Below, one piece after another: positions 1 through 7,008 of a stretch of 64,000 nucleotides of DNA. The stretch is from Lewinella cohaerens DSM 23179 (lineage in GTDB: Bacteria > Bacteroidota > Bacteroidia > Chitinophagales > Saprospiraceae). The stretch covers positions 176,859 through 240,858 of the forward strand of contig NZ_KB903598.1 in NCBI RefSeq assembly GCF_000379805.1. The letters are read 5' to 3'. Made by a program: the position numbers and the translations under genes. The notes under the pieces are model-generated. The model was not told where the DNA came from, searched no databases, and worked only from the letters and a program-made list of their open reading frames with translations. Numbering within the stretch: position 1 is the first letter of the stretch; every line of letters begins with the position of its first letter.

Positions 1-42
1 TAGAAAAATATCAGGTGAGCTTTATCAACTTGAAAAGAAAAG

Positions 43-68
43 CGAACAGGCATTGCAAAAAAAAGGTT
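43..68 (+). promoter_or_regulatory. CGAACA-N17-GTT promoter of the DksA-like gene
   Basis: CGAACA lies at 43-48 and GTTTC starts at 66, exactly 17 bases later. The ATG follows at 88. This is one of twelve sites in the window with the same two boxes and the same spacing, read as the -35 and -10 elements of an ECF-type promoter. The boxes are seen; the promoter role is inferred. Confidence 0.65.
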
Positions 69-87
69 TCAAAAGAAAAACAATAAT

Positions 88-441
88 ATGAGTACCCCAT
101 CAGGAATAGGTTTTACACAAGAACAATTAGACGACTTACGAGAGCGACTGGAAAACAAACAGTCCCGTATATCAACCGAGCTAAAACGGCTAGAAGAGGA
201 AGAACTCCCAAACCTATACCGCAATGAAGAATCCAACGATGGGTACGGAGATGACGCCAAAAATGACCAGATCAGGCAAAGGATCGTAGCACAAATAAAA
301 CGTCGCCGGAGTGATTTGGAGGCTGTACGAGCGGCCTTGGGCCGAATGGAAAATGGCACCTATGGTGTTGACCAGAGGACAGGTGATTTTATTCGATTTG
401 AACGTTTACAAGCACTTCCTACAGCCCGAACGGCCATCTAG
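88..441 (+). CDS. DksA/TraR-like protein lacking zinc-finger cysteines
   Basis: 117 residues. The N-terminal part (about 10-85) is a charged coiled coil with the acidic stretch typical of DksA/TraR proteins (NEESNDGYGDDAKNDQ). The C-terminal part (GTYGVDQRTGDFIRFERLQALPTA) keeps the DksA finger framework GTYG..G..I..ERL.ALP, but the zinc-binding cysteines are replaced (Asp and Thr where CxxC is expected) and the protein ends at TARTAI before the second pair. DksA-family proteins bind the RNA polymerase secondary channel and modulate the stringent response; whether this one does is inferred. It is monocistronic, with a CGAACA-type promoter 20 bases upstream and a terminator at 471-504. Confidence 0.8.
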   Translation: MSTPSGIGFTQEQLDDLRERLENKQSRISTELKRLEEEELPNLYRNEESNDGYGDDAKNDQIRQRIVAQIKRRRSDLEAVRAALGRMENGTYGVDQRTGDFIRFERLQALPTARTAI

Positions 442-470
442 AGTTATTGAAAGAAAATACTAATGGTTAT

Positions 471-504
471 GCCCTTGCCGCGATCTTGTGGTAGGGGCTT
501 TTTT
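471..504 (+). terminator. Rho-independent terminator after the DksA-like gene
   Basis: An 11-base stem (gcccttgccgc / gtggtaggggc, all pairs allowing G-U) closes a six-base loop and is followed by six T. It lies 30 bases after the stop codon. Confidence 0.75.
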
Positions 505-516
505 AGGCCTATATCT

Positions 517-550
517 AAAATAAAAATGGCCCCGGCTGATTGCCGAGGCC
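517..550 (-). terminator. Rho-independent terminator of the baeRF-like gene
   Basis: On the minus strand a ggcctcggc / gccggggcc type stem with a five-base loop is followed by a T-rich tract. It sits 44 bases beyond the stop codon of the minus-strand gene and tail-to-tail with the terminator at 471-504. Confidence 0.7.
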
Positions 551-593
551 AAATTCAATGTTTTCAATAGTGGTATACTAGACGCTCCTGTAA

Positions 594-1745
594 TTAGGCG
601 GTGGTCAAGGCATAATGGAAAATAGCATTGACATTAGAGGTTGGGCGTGGCATATCTTCTCGATCTAGAATATGTACCGTTCCTCCTTGCTTAGTGACAG
701 CTAGGGCTAAGTCGTTGAGGAGAGGTTGGCTATCCTGTTTACGGCTGTGGTGCAACTCAATAGTATGAGTCGCAGGAGTGTATTTTCCCCAAGTTTCTTG
801 ATTGTGAACCAAGAACAAGGTTTTTACCTGTCCGGCCATTGCCGCAGGTATAATGGTTTGAATATCGAAAGTCGCTGTCTCTTTTGCGAGCGCTAATTCA
901 AAGCTGTCTTTTTCTTCCTGATCAGCTGCTATATATTGAGGCATCAACAGTTCGTAAGACTTTTCATGAATTTTCAGCATTTCCTCATTTTCAGCATTTC
1001 CCTCAATGAAATCATCTACAAGATGAGGGTAAGTGTTGATTTTGCGATAGAGCCCTGCAAGTGCAGGTGTCGAATAAAGTACCAATGGTGTTTTATCATC
1101 ATCACAGCTCATGGTTTCAATACCTTTGTCTACTCGGCGTAGGTATTCTTCCAAGCGGATGTTTTGCACATCATTTCCGGCTCCTTGCCCGTGAAATACA
1201 GCATTCTCTCCACTACCGCTATGGTGCTGTAAAGTGCTTTCCTCTTCGTAGTAACGTAATATTTCAGCAAGGTTCTCTGGGAAGTCACTATTCTTTTCCA
1301 ACTCGGCAAAGGTATAATCTGTTCCTTCAAAAACCCGCACTTGGTTTTGGCTCAGCGCGAGCGTATAAAACTTATGGTTATTATTAATCAATGGTAATAA
1401 AGGCAATAGATAAAGTTGATCACCGATGAATTGATAACTGTCTATTTCTAGTGGAAGGGTATAGAAAACTGTTTTTTCATCATAAATAAATACGGCCAAG
1501 GTGTCAGAAAGGTGGCGCCAAAATTTTTCTTCTTGAAGTTTAGCTTCTGCTTCTTTCAAAGTCTTATTGACTTCTTGGTCACTTAATCCTAATTCTGCTA
1601 AAGCTACCCGAACCTGACTAAGGCTGTTTTTATAACGGATTTTATCTTTCTGAATGCCATTTAAACGATGGGTAGGTAAGTAAAAAGAGATACAGTTGTG
1701 ACTATTTACCGTGATTAGTTGATTTAAAATTTCTTGGTCTATCAT
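594..1745 (-). CDS. baeRF family (family 7-like) release-factor homologue
   Basis: 383 residues. It resembles the bacterial archaeo-eukaryotic release factor (baeRF) proteins, family 7 type: N-terminal CISFYLPTHR, FWRHLSDTLAVF near residue 95, the FYTLALSQNQVRVFEGT block near 125-142, a VFHGQGAG motif near residue 185 and VNAIFHYALT at the C-terminus. Members are related to eRF1 and the Pelota/Dom34 ribosome-rescue proteins; a stalled-ribosome role is proposed for the family, not shown here. It is a monocistronic gene with a CAAACA-N17-GTT variant of the stress promoter 21 bases upstream and its own terminator. The family assignment is from memory of conserved blocks; the exact subfamily number is less certain. 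Confidence 0.75.
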   Translation of the reverse strand: MIDQEILNQLITVNSHNCISFYLPTHRLNGIQKDKIRYKNSLSQVRVALAELGLSDQEVNKTLKEAEAKLQEEKFWRHLSDTLAVFIYDEKTVFYTLPLEIDSYQFIGDQLYLLPLLPLINNNHKFYTLALSQNQVRVFEGTDYTFAELEKNSDFPENLAEILRYYEEESTLQHHSGSGENAVFHGQGAGNDVQNIRLEEYLRRVDKGIETMSCDDDKTPLVLYSTPALAGLYRKINTYPHLVDDFIEGNAENEEMLKIHEKSYELLMPQYIAADQEEKDSFELALAKETATFDIQTIIPAAMAGQVKTLFLVHNQETWGKYTPATHTIELHHSRKQDSQPLLNDLALAVTKQGGTVHILDREDMPRPTSNVNAIFHYALTTA

Positions 1746-1765
1746 ATTTGTTTTTTTTCTTTTGA

Positions 1766-1791
1766 AACAAGAATTTAAGACGGTATGTTTG
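1766..1791 (-). promoter_or_regulatory. CAAACA-N17-GTT promoter variant of the baeRF-like gene
   Basis: Reading the minus strand, CAAACA (one mismatch to CGAACA) starts at 1791 and GTTTC starts at 1768 with the exact 17-base spacer. The start codon is at 1745. It is the only member of the set whose second base differs. Confidence 0.5.
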
Positions 1792-1904
1792 GTGGTTTTG
1801 TCAGAAATAATAGTAGGTTTTTATTTTGCGTGTACTGAGTTTTATTTCAATATTTAATAGTGTATGTTATATGTGTACAGGTCGTTTGATACCGGGTGTG
1901 ATCA

Positions 1905-1943
1905 TAAAAAAAGCTTCAAGGAATAATCCTTAAAGCTTTTTTG
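1905..1943 (-). terminator. Rho-independent terminator of the YtxH-like gene
   Basis: On the minus strand AAAAAAGCTTTAAGG pairs with CCTTGAAGCTTTTTT. The hairpin is A/T rich with flanking A and T runs and lies 24 bases past the stop codon. Confidence 0.7.
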
Positions 1944-1966
1944 TGAACATCATTGCTGTGCTACCT

Positions 1967-2347
1967 TTATACGATAGCCTCAGTTGAGTTTTTTACATTT
2001 TTTCGGGCTGTTGAGATACCACGCTTGAGCTTACTTTCTGTTCGCTCTACAGCTTCTTCTGCCTGATCTGCTACTTCGTCTACACCGCTAGTGAACTTGT
2101 TTTTCACGACAGTAGCTGCATGCTGAACAGCTTCTTTACTTTGGTCGATGTATTCGTTGGCCGTTGAGCTGAGGTTTTCTGCCTGCGTTTTCAGATAATC
2201 AGTAGCTTGATTGGTATATTCTACAGCTGAAGTTTGTACTTCTTTACGAACCCGGCGGCCGTGGTTTGAATTTAACCAATATCCGGCTAAAGCACCTGCT
2301 AACAATCCGAATCCTAATTTCCAATTTTGATTTTTTCGGTCTGACAT
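1967..2347 (-). CDS. YtxH domain-containing protein
   Basis: 126 residues. After a short polar start, residues about 9-26 (WKLGFGLLAGALAGYWLN) form a glycine-rich hydrophobic segment followed by a basic stretch and a long amphipathic Ala/Glu/Lys helix, the usual arrangement of the YtxH family of small membrane-anchored stress proteins (B. subtilis ytxH is stress induced; the molecular role is unknown). It is monocistronic, with a CGAACA-type promoter 61-86 bases upstream and a terminator downstream. The helical C-terminal part is likely periplasmic or peripheral; its topology is not decided by the sequence. Confidence 0.8.
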   Translation of the reverse strand: MSDRKNQNWKLGFGLLAGALAGYWLNSNHGRRVRKEVQTSAVEYTNQATDYLKTQAENLSSTANEYIDQSKEAVQHAATVVKNKFTSGVDEVADQAEEAVERTESKLKRGISTARKNVKNSTEAIV

Positions 2348-2407
2348 ATTTTAAACTAATTTTTATGGCTGTCAATAAAGACAGTAAATGTTGTTTTCTA
2401 TTACTGT

Positions 2408-2433
2408 AACCTCAAGGAATAAACAGATGTTCG
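2408..2433 (-). promoter_or_regulatory. CGAACA-N17-GTT promoter of the YtxH-like gene
   Basis: On the minus strand CGAACATC starts at 2433 and GTTACAG starts at 2410, with the 17-base spacer of the set. The start codon at 2347 leaves a leader of about 60 bases. Confidence 0.65.
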
Positions 2434-2469
2434 TTGTAAGGTTGGATTATTTGAATGTTAGAAAATAAA

Positions 2470-3594
2470 TTACTCTTGGCGGCGGAAATAATTTAAAATG
2501 CGATAGCGGTCATCGTCATATTTTTCTCTAAATACATCTTCCCTTTGGTAAAGATCGTCGCGGAAAAGCTCACTCACGGGTTGGAGGAGTTCTACGTTCG
2601 TCATGAAGATTTTTATTACAGCCATTATTGGAAGAGCAAGGATCATTCCGGCAATTCCCCACAAGGCACCGCCAATCAATAAGGCAAGGATTGCCACAAA
2701 AGGATTGATGCGCACGCTTTTCCCTACGACCTTGGGAGTAATGATATTCCCTTCAATGCTCTGAACGAAAATGTAAAAGATAATAACGGCCAGGGGATGC
2801 CATGTAAATCCATAATTGGCTAATGCATACATTGCTGGTAGCAAACCACCTAAGGTTGTGCCGATATAAGGAATGATGGCTAAACAAGCTCCTAAAATTC
2901 CCCAAAACAATGCTAGTTCGATACCAATAATATACAACCCCAGGGTGTTGAGGCTTGCTAGAATAAGGATGACAAGAAGTAGTCCATTCAAGTATTCTTT
3001 TGTGATTTTAACAACCTTGCGCATCATTAACCCCCCTTTTTTACGGGCGTCTTCATCAAATTGATAGAGTAGGAATTGGTAGAACGAAGTTCGGTAGAGC
3101 AATAGGAAGAAGACAAAAATCAAGCACAATAAGATAGATCCTAGCACATAAGCAGAAGAACCTAGTCCTGACGTAAGTATTTGTGTCGGAATGTCCGCCC
3201 AACTGGAGAGGTTGTCTGTGAGCCAGTCTTCTACTTGACTCCCTCTCATCCCTAAAAGGTTTCCAATGAGCCGAAAACCTTGCTGGAGCCCTTCATTGAG
3301 TTTTTTGCTGATGTCGTCAAAATTGCCAATAATTTTTCCCAATTGCATTCCAAAAAGGAGTATTAGACCAAAGATCACGGAAAGCATGGATAGAATACTG
3401 AGAATAACGCCCCACATGCGGTTACCCGTCCTGTTTTCCAGCCAAGCTGAATATGGTTTGAGTAAAAATGCGAGAAAAGCAGAAAAAATGAGTGGCGCAA
3501 GGATAGGCTTGCCAATAATGATCAAATAACCAGATAGGATAATGCTTAGCAGGAATGCTGCAAAGCGTAGAATGCTAAAGGTGAAGTGGTTCAT
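2470..3594 (-). CDS. AI-2E family transporter (PerM-like)
   Basis: 374 residues with about eight hydrophobic segments. An N-terminal pair (FSAFLAFLLKPY at about 37-48) precedes a long extracytoplasmic loop. The C-terminal half carries PYIGTTLGGLLPA and the conserved VQSIEGNIITPKVVGKSVRINPF block, diagnostic of the AI-2E/PerM exporter family. Substrates of the family vary (autoinducer-2, sodium/proton exchange) and cannot be predicted here. The gene starts 51 bases after the MscS stop on the same strand, so co-transcription is likely. A TGAACA-N18-GTT sequence upstream has the wrong spacer and is not counted as a promoter. Confidence 0.85.
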   Translation of the reverse strand: MNHFTFSILRFAAFLLSIILSGYLIIIGKPILAPLIFSAFLAFLLKPYSAWLENRTGNRMWGVILSILSMLSVIFGLILLFGMQLGKIIGNFDDISKKLNEGLQQGFRLIGNLLGMRGSQVEDWLTDNLSSWADIPTQILTSGLGSSAYVLGSILLCLIFVFFLLLYRTSFYQFLLYQFDEDARKKGGLMMRKVVKITKEYLNGLLLVILILASLNTLGLYIIGIELALFWGILGACLAIIPYIGTTLGGLLPAMYALANYGFTWHPLAVIIFYIFVQSIEGNIITPKVVGKSVRINPFVAILALLIGGALWGIAGMILALPIMAVIKIFMTNVELLQPVSELFRDDLYQREDVFREKYDDDRYRILNYFRRQE

Positions 3595-3645
3595 GGATGG
3601 GTGGTTGTTTATCCCTTAAACTCCTCTTTTAGGTCTATTTGTTCA

Positions 3646-4575
3646 TTACCTGTGGTTATTAATTCTACCTGCTGTTACCTCTCTGGGCAGGGCATCGGCT
3701 ATTTTTTCGCCCCCTTTGATTCCAAAGTCCAGGGTTCTTATTGGGAAAGGAATCATAATATCGTTTTCGTCAAATGCCTTTTTAATGGCAATGATTGCAT
3801 CACTCTGGGCTTTTAAGTAGTTTTTTTGACGATAATCGTCGATCCAAAACAGAAGGGTGAAGTTGATAGAGCTACTCCCAAATTCATTGAAGAAAAGTTC
3901 TACCTCACTGCCTTTGGTGATTGTTACGGACCGTTCTATGGTCTTAATGGCTAGGTCACGAACCTTCTCCAAATCATCCCCATAAGACACTCCGCAGCTT
4001 AGGTCAATACGTCGACGATTATTTGTACTGTAGTTTTTAAAAGGATTCTGATACGTGATCTTATTGGGAATAATGACTTCCTGGCCCTGGAGTGTTTCTA
4101 TGACGGTAGAGCGCAGGTTGATACTTTTAATGGTTCCAAAAAAATCGTTGCTTTCAACGAGATCCCCTAAATGAAATGAACGCTTTGTCGACATCATAAT
4201 TCCGGAAAACAAGTTGACAATAGGGTCTTGCAATGCCAGGCCGATGGCTAAACCAGCGACCCCTGCACCTGCTAGCAAAGATTGTAATGCGGTATCCAAC
4301 TGCAATATGCTTAGCACAATCATGATGACCATTAAGACAAAAACAGCGGTGAAAACACTTGATATTAAGCTGTTAACAGAGCGATTGTCAGAGAAGCGGG
4401 TAATAATTTTCTGAACATACTTATTGACGTAGCGTGCAAGGAATATACCAATCGCCAATACGATAGCTGCCAAAATGAGATTTGGAACAGCAACGACGAT
4501 GCTGTTGACCCACCCTTCTAACTTTTCTGTCAGGTTATTAAAAGAGTTGTTGAATTGCTGCATCCAGTTCTGCAT
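3646..4575 (-). CDS. Mechanosensitive ion channel, MscS family
   Basis: 309 residues with three transmembrane helices near residues 20-45, 70-90 and 93-115. The pore-lining helix region LLAGAGVAGLAIGLALQDPIVN and the beta domain motif LGDLVESNDFFGTIKSINLRSTVI are typical of small MscS channels, which open under membrane tension to release osmolytes on hypo-osmotic shock. The C-terminal alpha/beta domain (about 180-280) is complete, so length and layout agree with the family. Its CGAACA-type promoter is back-to-back with the Dps promoter, and the AI-2E gene follows downstream. Confidence 0.92.
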   Translation of the reverse strand: MQNWMQQFNNSFNNLTEKLEGWVNSIVVAVPNLILAAIVLAIGIFLARYVNKYVQKIITRFSDNRSVNSLISSVFTAVFVLMVIMIVLSILQLDTALQSLLAGAGVAGLAIGLALQDPIVNLFSGIMMSTKRSFHLGDLVESNDFFGTIKSINLRSTVIETLQGQEVIIPNKITYQNPFKNYSTNNRRRIDLSCGVSYGDDLEKVRDLAIKTIERSVTITKGSEVELFFNEFGSSSINFTLLFWIDDYRQKNYLKAQSDAIIAIKKAFDENDIMIPFPIRTLDFGIKGGEKIADALPREVTAGRINNHR

Positions 4576-4608
4576 AGTTGGTTTTTACGGTTCTAATTAT
4601 ACTGATGT

Positions 4609-4634
4609 AACTGGAAGATAGGGGAGCGTGTTCG
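4609..4634 (-). promoter_or_regulatory. CGAACA-N17-GTT promoter of the MscS gene
   Basis: On the minus strand CGAACACG starts at 4634 and GTTACATCAGTATA starts at 4611 with the 17-base spacer. The start codon is at 4575. The CGAACA box is 21 bases from that of the divergent Dps promoter, so one intergenic region serves two regulon members. Confidence 0.65.
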
Positions 4635-4655
4635 CAGATTAAATTTATATTTTAA

Positions 4656-4681
4656 CGAACATGTTTTTAATAATTGTGGTT
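4656..4681 (+). promoter_or_regulatory. CGAACA-N17-GTT promoter of the Dps gene
   Basis: CGAACATG starts at 4656 and GTTGAAA at 4679 with the 17-base spacer; the ATG is at 4704. It is divergent to the MscS promoter. Confidence 0.65.
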
Positions 4682-4703
4682 GAAAAAGAAAACAATTATA
4701 TAA

Positions 4704-5198
4704 ATGAATTATTTAGGATTAAGTCAGGAACAAGTTGCTAGTACAGGTAAATCACTGAATCAACTGTTGGCTAATTATCAATTGTATTATCAGAATTTAC
4801 GGAACTTTCATTGGAACATATCTGGTGAGAACTTTTTCGATCTACACGAGAAATTCGAAGATCTTTATGAAGACGCGAGATTGAAAATTGATGAAATAGC
4901 TGAACGGTTACTGACCTTGCAGTTGCGCCCATTATCTACGACCTCCGCTTATCTTGAGTCAGCAAAAATCGAGGAAGCAGGTAAAGTGTTAGATAGCCAC
5001 AAAATGGTGAAAATCATTCTTGAAAATCATAAAATACTTATCGCCGACATGCGTACGATTATCAGTCGTGCTGGTGAAATTGATGATGAAGGTACTATTG
5101 ATATGATTGGTGGTTTCCTTAGTGAAATAGAGAAAAAGAGTTGGATGTTGGATGCTTGGCATTCACGCAGCAGGAAAAGTTTTCCAGTTGAAGTATAA
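4704..5198 (+). CDS. dps: Dps family DNA-binding ferritin-like protein
   Basis: 164 residues, the normal Dps length. The ferroxidase-site signature is visible: NFHWNISGENFFDLHEKFEDLYEDAR, giving the first-subunit His in NFHW and the His/Asp/Glu of the DLHEKFEDLYE helix. The C-terminal helix ends WMLDAWHSR. Dps dodecamers oxidise and store iron with hydrogen peroxide and protect DNA in stationary phase and oxidative stress. The gene is monocistronic, with a CGAACA-type promoter upstream and a strong terminator downstream. The N-terminus is short, so DNA binding by a lysine tail is not obvious. Confidence 0.93.
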   Translation: MNYLGLSQEQVASTGKSLNQLLANYQLYYQNLRNFHWNISGENFFDLHEKFEDLYEDARLKIDEIAERLLTLQLRPLSTTSAYLESAKIEEAGKVLDSHKMVKIILENHKILIADMRTIISRAGEIDDEGTIDMIGGFLSEIEKKSWMLDAWHSRSRKSFPVEV

Positions 5199-5262
5199 CC
5201 CGCATCTATACCTCCATTGGCGAGCGATGTTAATCTAGGTCTTTAGATTACATGAAAATAAT

Positions 5263-5307
5263 AAAGTGGTCTTGCCCTGAATATTGGGCTGGCCACTTTT
5301 TTTACCC
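5263..5307 (+). terminator. Rho-independent terminator after dps
   Basis: AAAGTGGTC..GCCC pairs with GGGC..GGCCACTTT around a TGAATATT loop and is followed by a T run. It separates dps from the next gene. Confidence 0.8.
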
Positions 5308-5321
5308 TAAAAAATATACAA

Positions 5322-5849
5322 ATGGAAATTTTAAATGAAAATGATCTCATTAGGAATGTACGAAATGAATATGCAGATCGAAAAAAAGTAAGCGATGGTA
5401 CCCGGAGCGATTTTTACCAAAAAGCAATCTTTTTGGGGCTTGGATCAGGTGCTTTGATGAGCTTCTTTTTGGCAACCTCTGGTTTTTATATTACTGGCGA
5501 AAGTGCCGGGATAGGTTTTGTTAAATACTTGGTACTAGCCGCAGCGCTGGGGGTAATATTATCACAAGTGAAACGTAGAACGCCGGTAGGGAAAACCTTT
5601 AAAAATGGAATTGTTGTTGGTATGTTATTGTCTTTGGTTTCTGCCGTAACAGTAGCACTTTTGACTATTATTGTCAACACTATTGTTGCCCCTGCTACGA
5701 TCCATTCTTATTCTGAGCAAGGTGCTGGAATGCCGATTAGTAATATTGTTTTGGCAGGTGTTACCTTTGTTGAAGGGCTTGTTGCTGGTCTGATTTTGAC
5801 ATTTATCTGGCTGCAAATCCTCAAAGATCGTCGTAGTCCCAAAGGTTAA
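5322..5849 (+). CDS. Unrecognised four-helix membrane protein
   Basis: 175 residues. A charged N-terminal 30 residues (NENDLIRNVRNEYADRKKVSDGTR) is followed by four hydrophobic segments at about 33-50, 66-80, 94-120 and 138-165, ending in a basic tail. The size and layout resemble the DUF4199-type small membrane proteins of Bacteroidota, but no diagnostic motif is certain. It starts 15 bases after the dps terminator, and no CGAACA-type site was found upstream. Confidence 0.65.
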   Translation: MEILNENDLIRNVRNEYADRKKVSDGTRSDFYQKAIFLGLGSGALMSFFLATSGFYITGESAGIGFVKYLVLAAALGVILSQVKRRTPVGKTFKNGIVVGMLLSLVSAVTVALLTIIVNTIVAPATIHSYSEQGAGMPISNIVLAGVTFVEGLVAGLILTFIWLQILKDRRSPKG

Positions 5850-5885
5850 AATTTGTTTTACGACTTTTCTGTGCAAAACAAGTTC

Positions 5886-6959
5886 TTAGGACTCTGACAC
5901 TACCGCTAGCCCTTCCTCGATCCGCTCATCTGATAGCTGCCAATCTTTTTTGTTGGGTTGCTCCATTTTTAGCTTTTCAGGGCTGAGAGCGGCAGTAGTT
6001 AGTGCTAATTGTACAAAAATGGGAAAGTGGTCGGAGCCCATTGCCGGCATTCGTTCAATGCCAATGAGGCGAAAATTCGAACTACAGAATATTTGGTCGA
6101 TAGGGATTCTCATTAATGGAATCTTAGCGTGGAAAGTAGGCATGATTCCACGCCCCCTACGGGGGTCAAGCAGTCTGCTAATTTTCTGAAACGCAGTAGT
6201 TAAGTTGCTCCAGGCAACATCATTCATGTCTCCAAGGACAATACATGGCGAATCAGCTGCCCTTACTTCCTTCGCAATTAGCAATAGTTCAGCATCTTTG
6301 GGCGCTTTGCTGGCACTGTAAGCGGGGTAGGGAGGAATAGGGTGTACACCAAACATCCTGATTTTATATTTTTCGTTAATATTGATGGTTGCTCGTATAG
6401 AAGGGACGCCTTCTTTGATCAAGCTTTTTACGCTTATCTCTTCAAGAGGATGTCGAGCATATATACACATCCCGTAAGTGTTCTCCAAGGGAACTTCTCT
6501 GTGATAGGGGTAAATGTCTTTGATTTCCTGGAGCTGCTCGACCCACCAATCATTGGTTTCGCAAAGTAATACAAGGTCTGGCTGTTTATCCTTGACGAGT
6601 TGGATAAATGGCCGGCACTTTTGATTGAATTGATAGACATTCCAAATGAGTAGAGAGAGTGTTGTTTGGACTTCTACTGTCTCGTCCAAATCCAAGAGCT
6701 GTTTTTGGCCCCAATGGGTATAAGGGCGGATAATCCGGAATATCAACACGTTGTTCGTCAGCATGAGGATTGCAAAAATAATAGCCCATATCTCTGATCC
6801 GAAGGTGGCGAGTACAACAAGTGTAGTAAACACTTGCAGGTAAATAATCTGGATGCGCGGGTACGTGAAAATGTTAAATAGCCAGCTATTGCTAGGGAAG
6901 AGTGGAAAAATCATTGCCACTAGGCAAAAAGCAACAAGTAGGGTAGTTATCCAGACCAT
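5886..6959 (-). CDS. Endonuclease/exonuclease/phosphatase family membrane protein
   Basis: 357 residues. Two or three N-terminal transmembrane helices (about 5-75) precede an EEP catalytic domain. Visible motifs are WNVYQFN near residue 107, LLCETNDWW with the metal-binding Glu near 132, PSIRATI, VLGDMNDVAWS (the conserved GD.N) near 243-253 and the C-terminal catalytic SDHFPIF near 310. This is the arrangement of membrane-anchored EEP proteins whose catalytic domain faces the periplasm; substrates may be nucleic acid or phospho-lipids and cannot be told here. It is alone on the minus strand, 37 bases tail-to-tail from its neighbour. Confidence 0.85.
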   Translation of the reverse strand: MVWITTLLVAFCLVAMIFPLFPSNSWLFNIFTYPRIQIIYLQVFTTLVVLATFGSEIWAIIFAILMLTNNVLIFRIIRPYTHWGQKQLLDLDETVEVQTTLSLLIWNVYQFNQKCRPFIQLVKDKQPDLVLLCETNDWWVEQLQEIKDIYPYHREVPLENTYGMCIYARHPLEEISVKSLIKEGVPSIRATININEKYKIRMFGVHPIPPYPAYSASKAPKDAELLLIAKEVRAADSPCIVLGDMNDVAWSNLTTAFQKISRLLDPRRGRGIMPTFHAKIPLMRIPIDQIFCSSNFRLIGIERMPAMGSDHFPIFVQLALTTAALSPEKLKMEQPNKKDWQLSDERIEEGLAVVSES

Positions 6960-7008
6960 TTTTTGATAGGCTTATTATGTCTTTTCTTAATCAACAAAAC
7001 TTAGGATG

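Noticed and set aside
2..91. Open plus-strand frame at the window edge ending in TGA at 89, as if the tail of an upstream gene
   Set aside because: It coincides with the CGAACA-N17-GTT promoter of the DksA-like gene and matches no known protein end. Without upstream sequence it cannot be supported.
3610..3645. TGAACA followed by GTT upstream of the AI-2E gene
   Set aside because: The spacer is 18, and the first base differs. The gene is probably transcribed from the MscS promoter.
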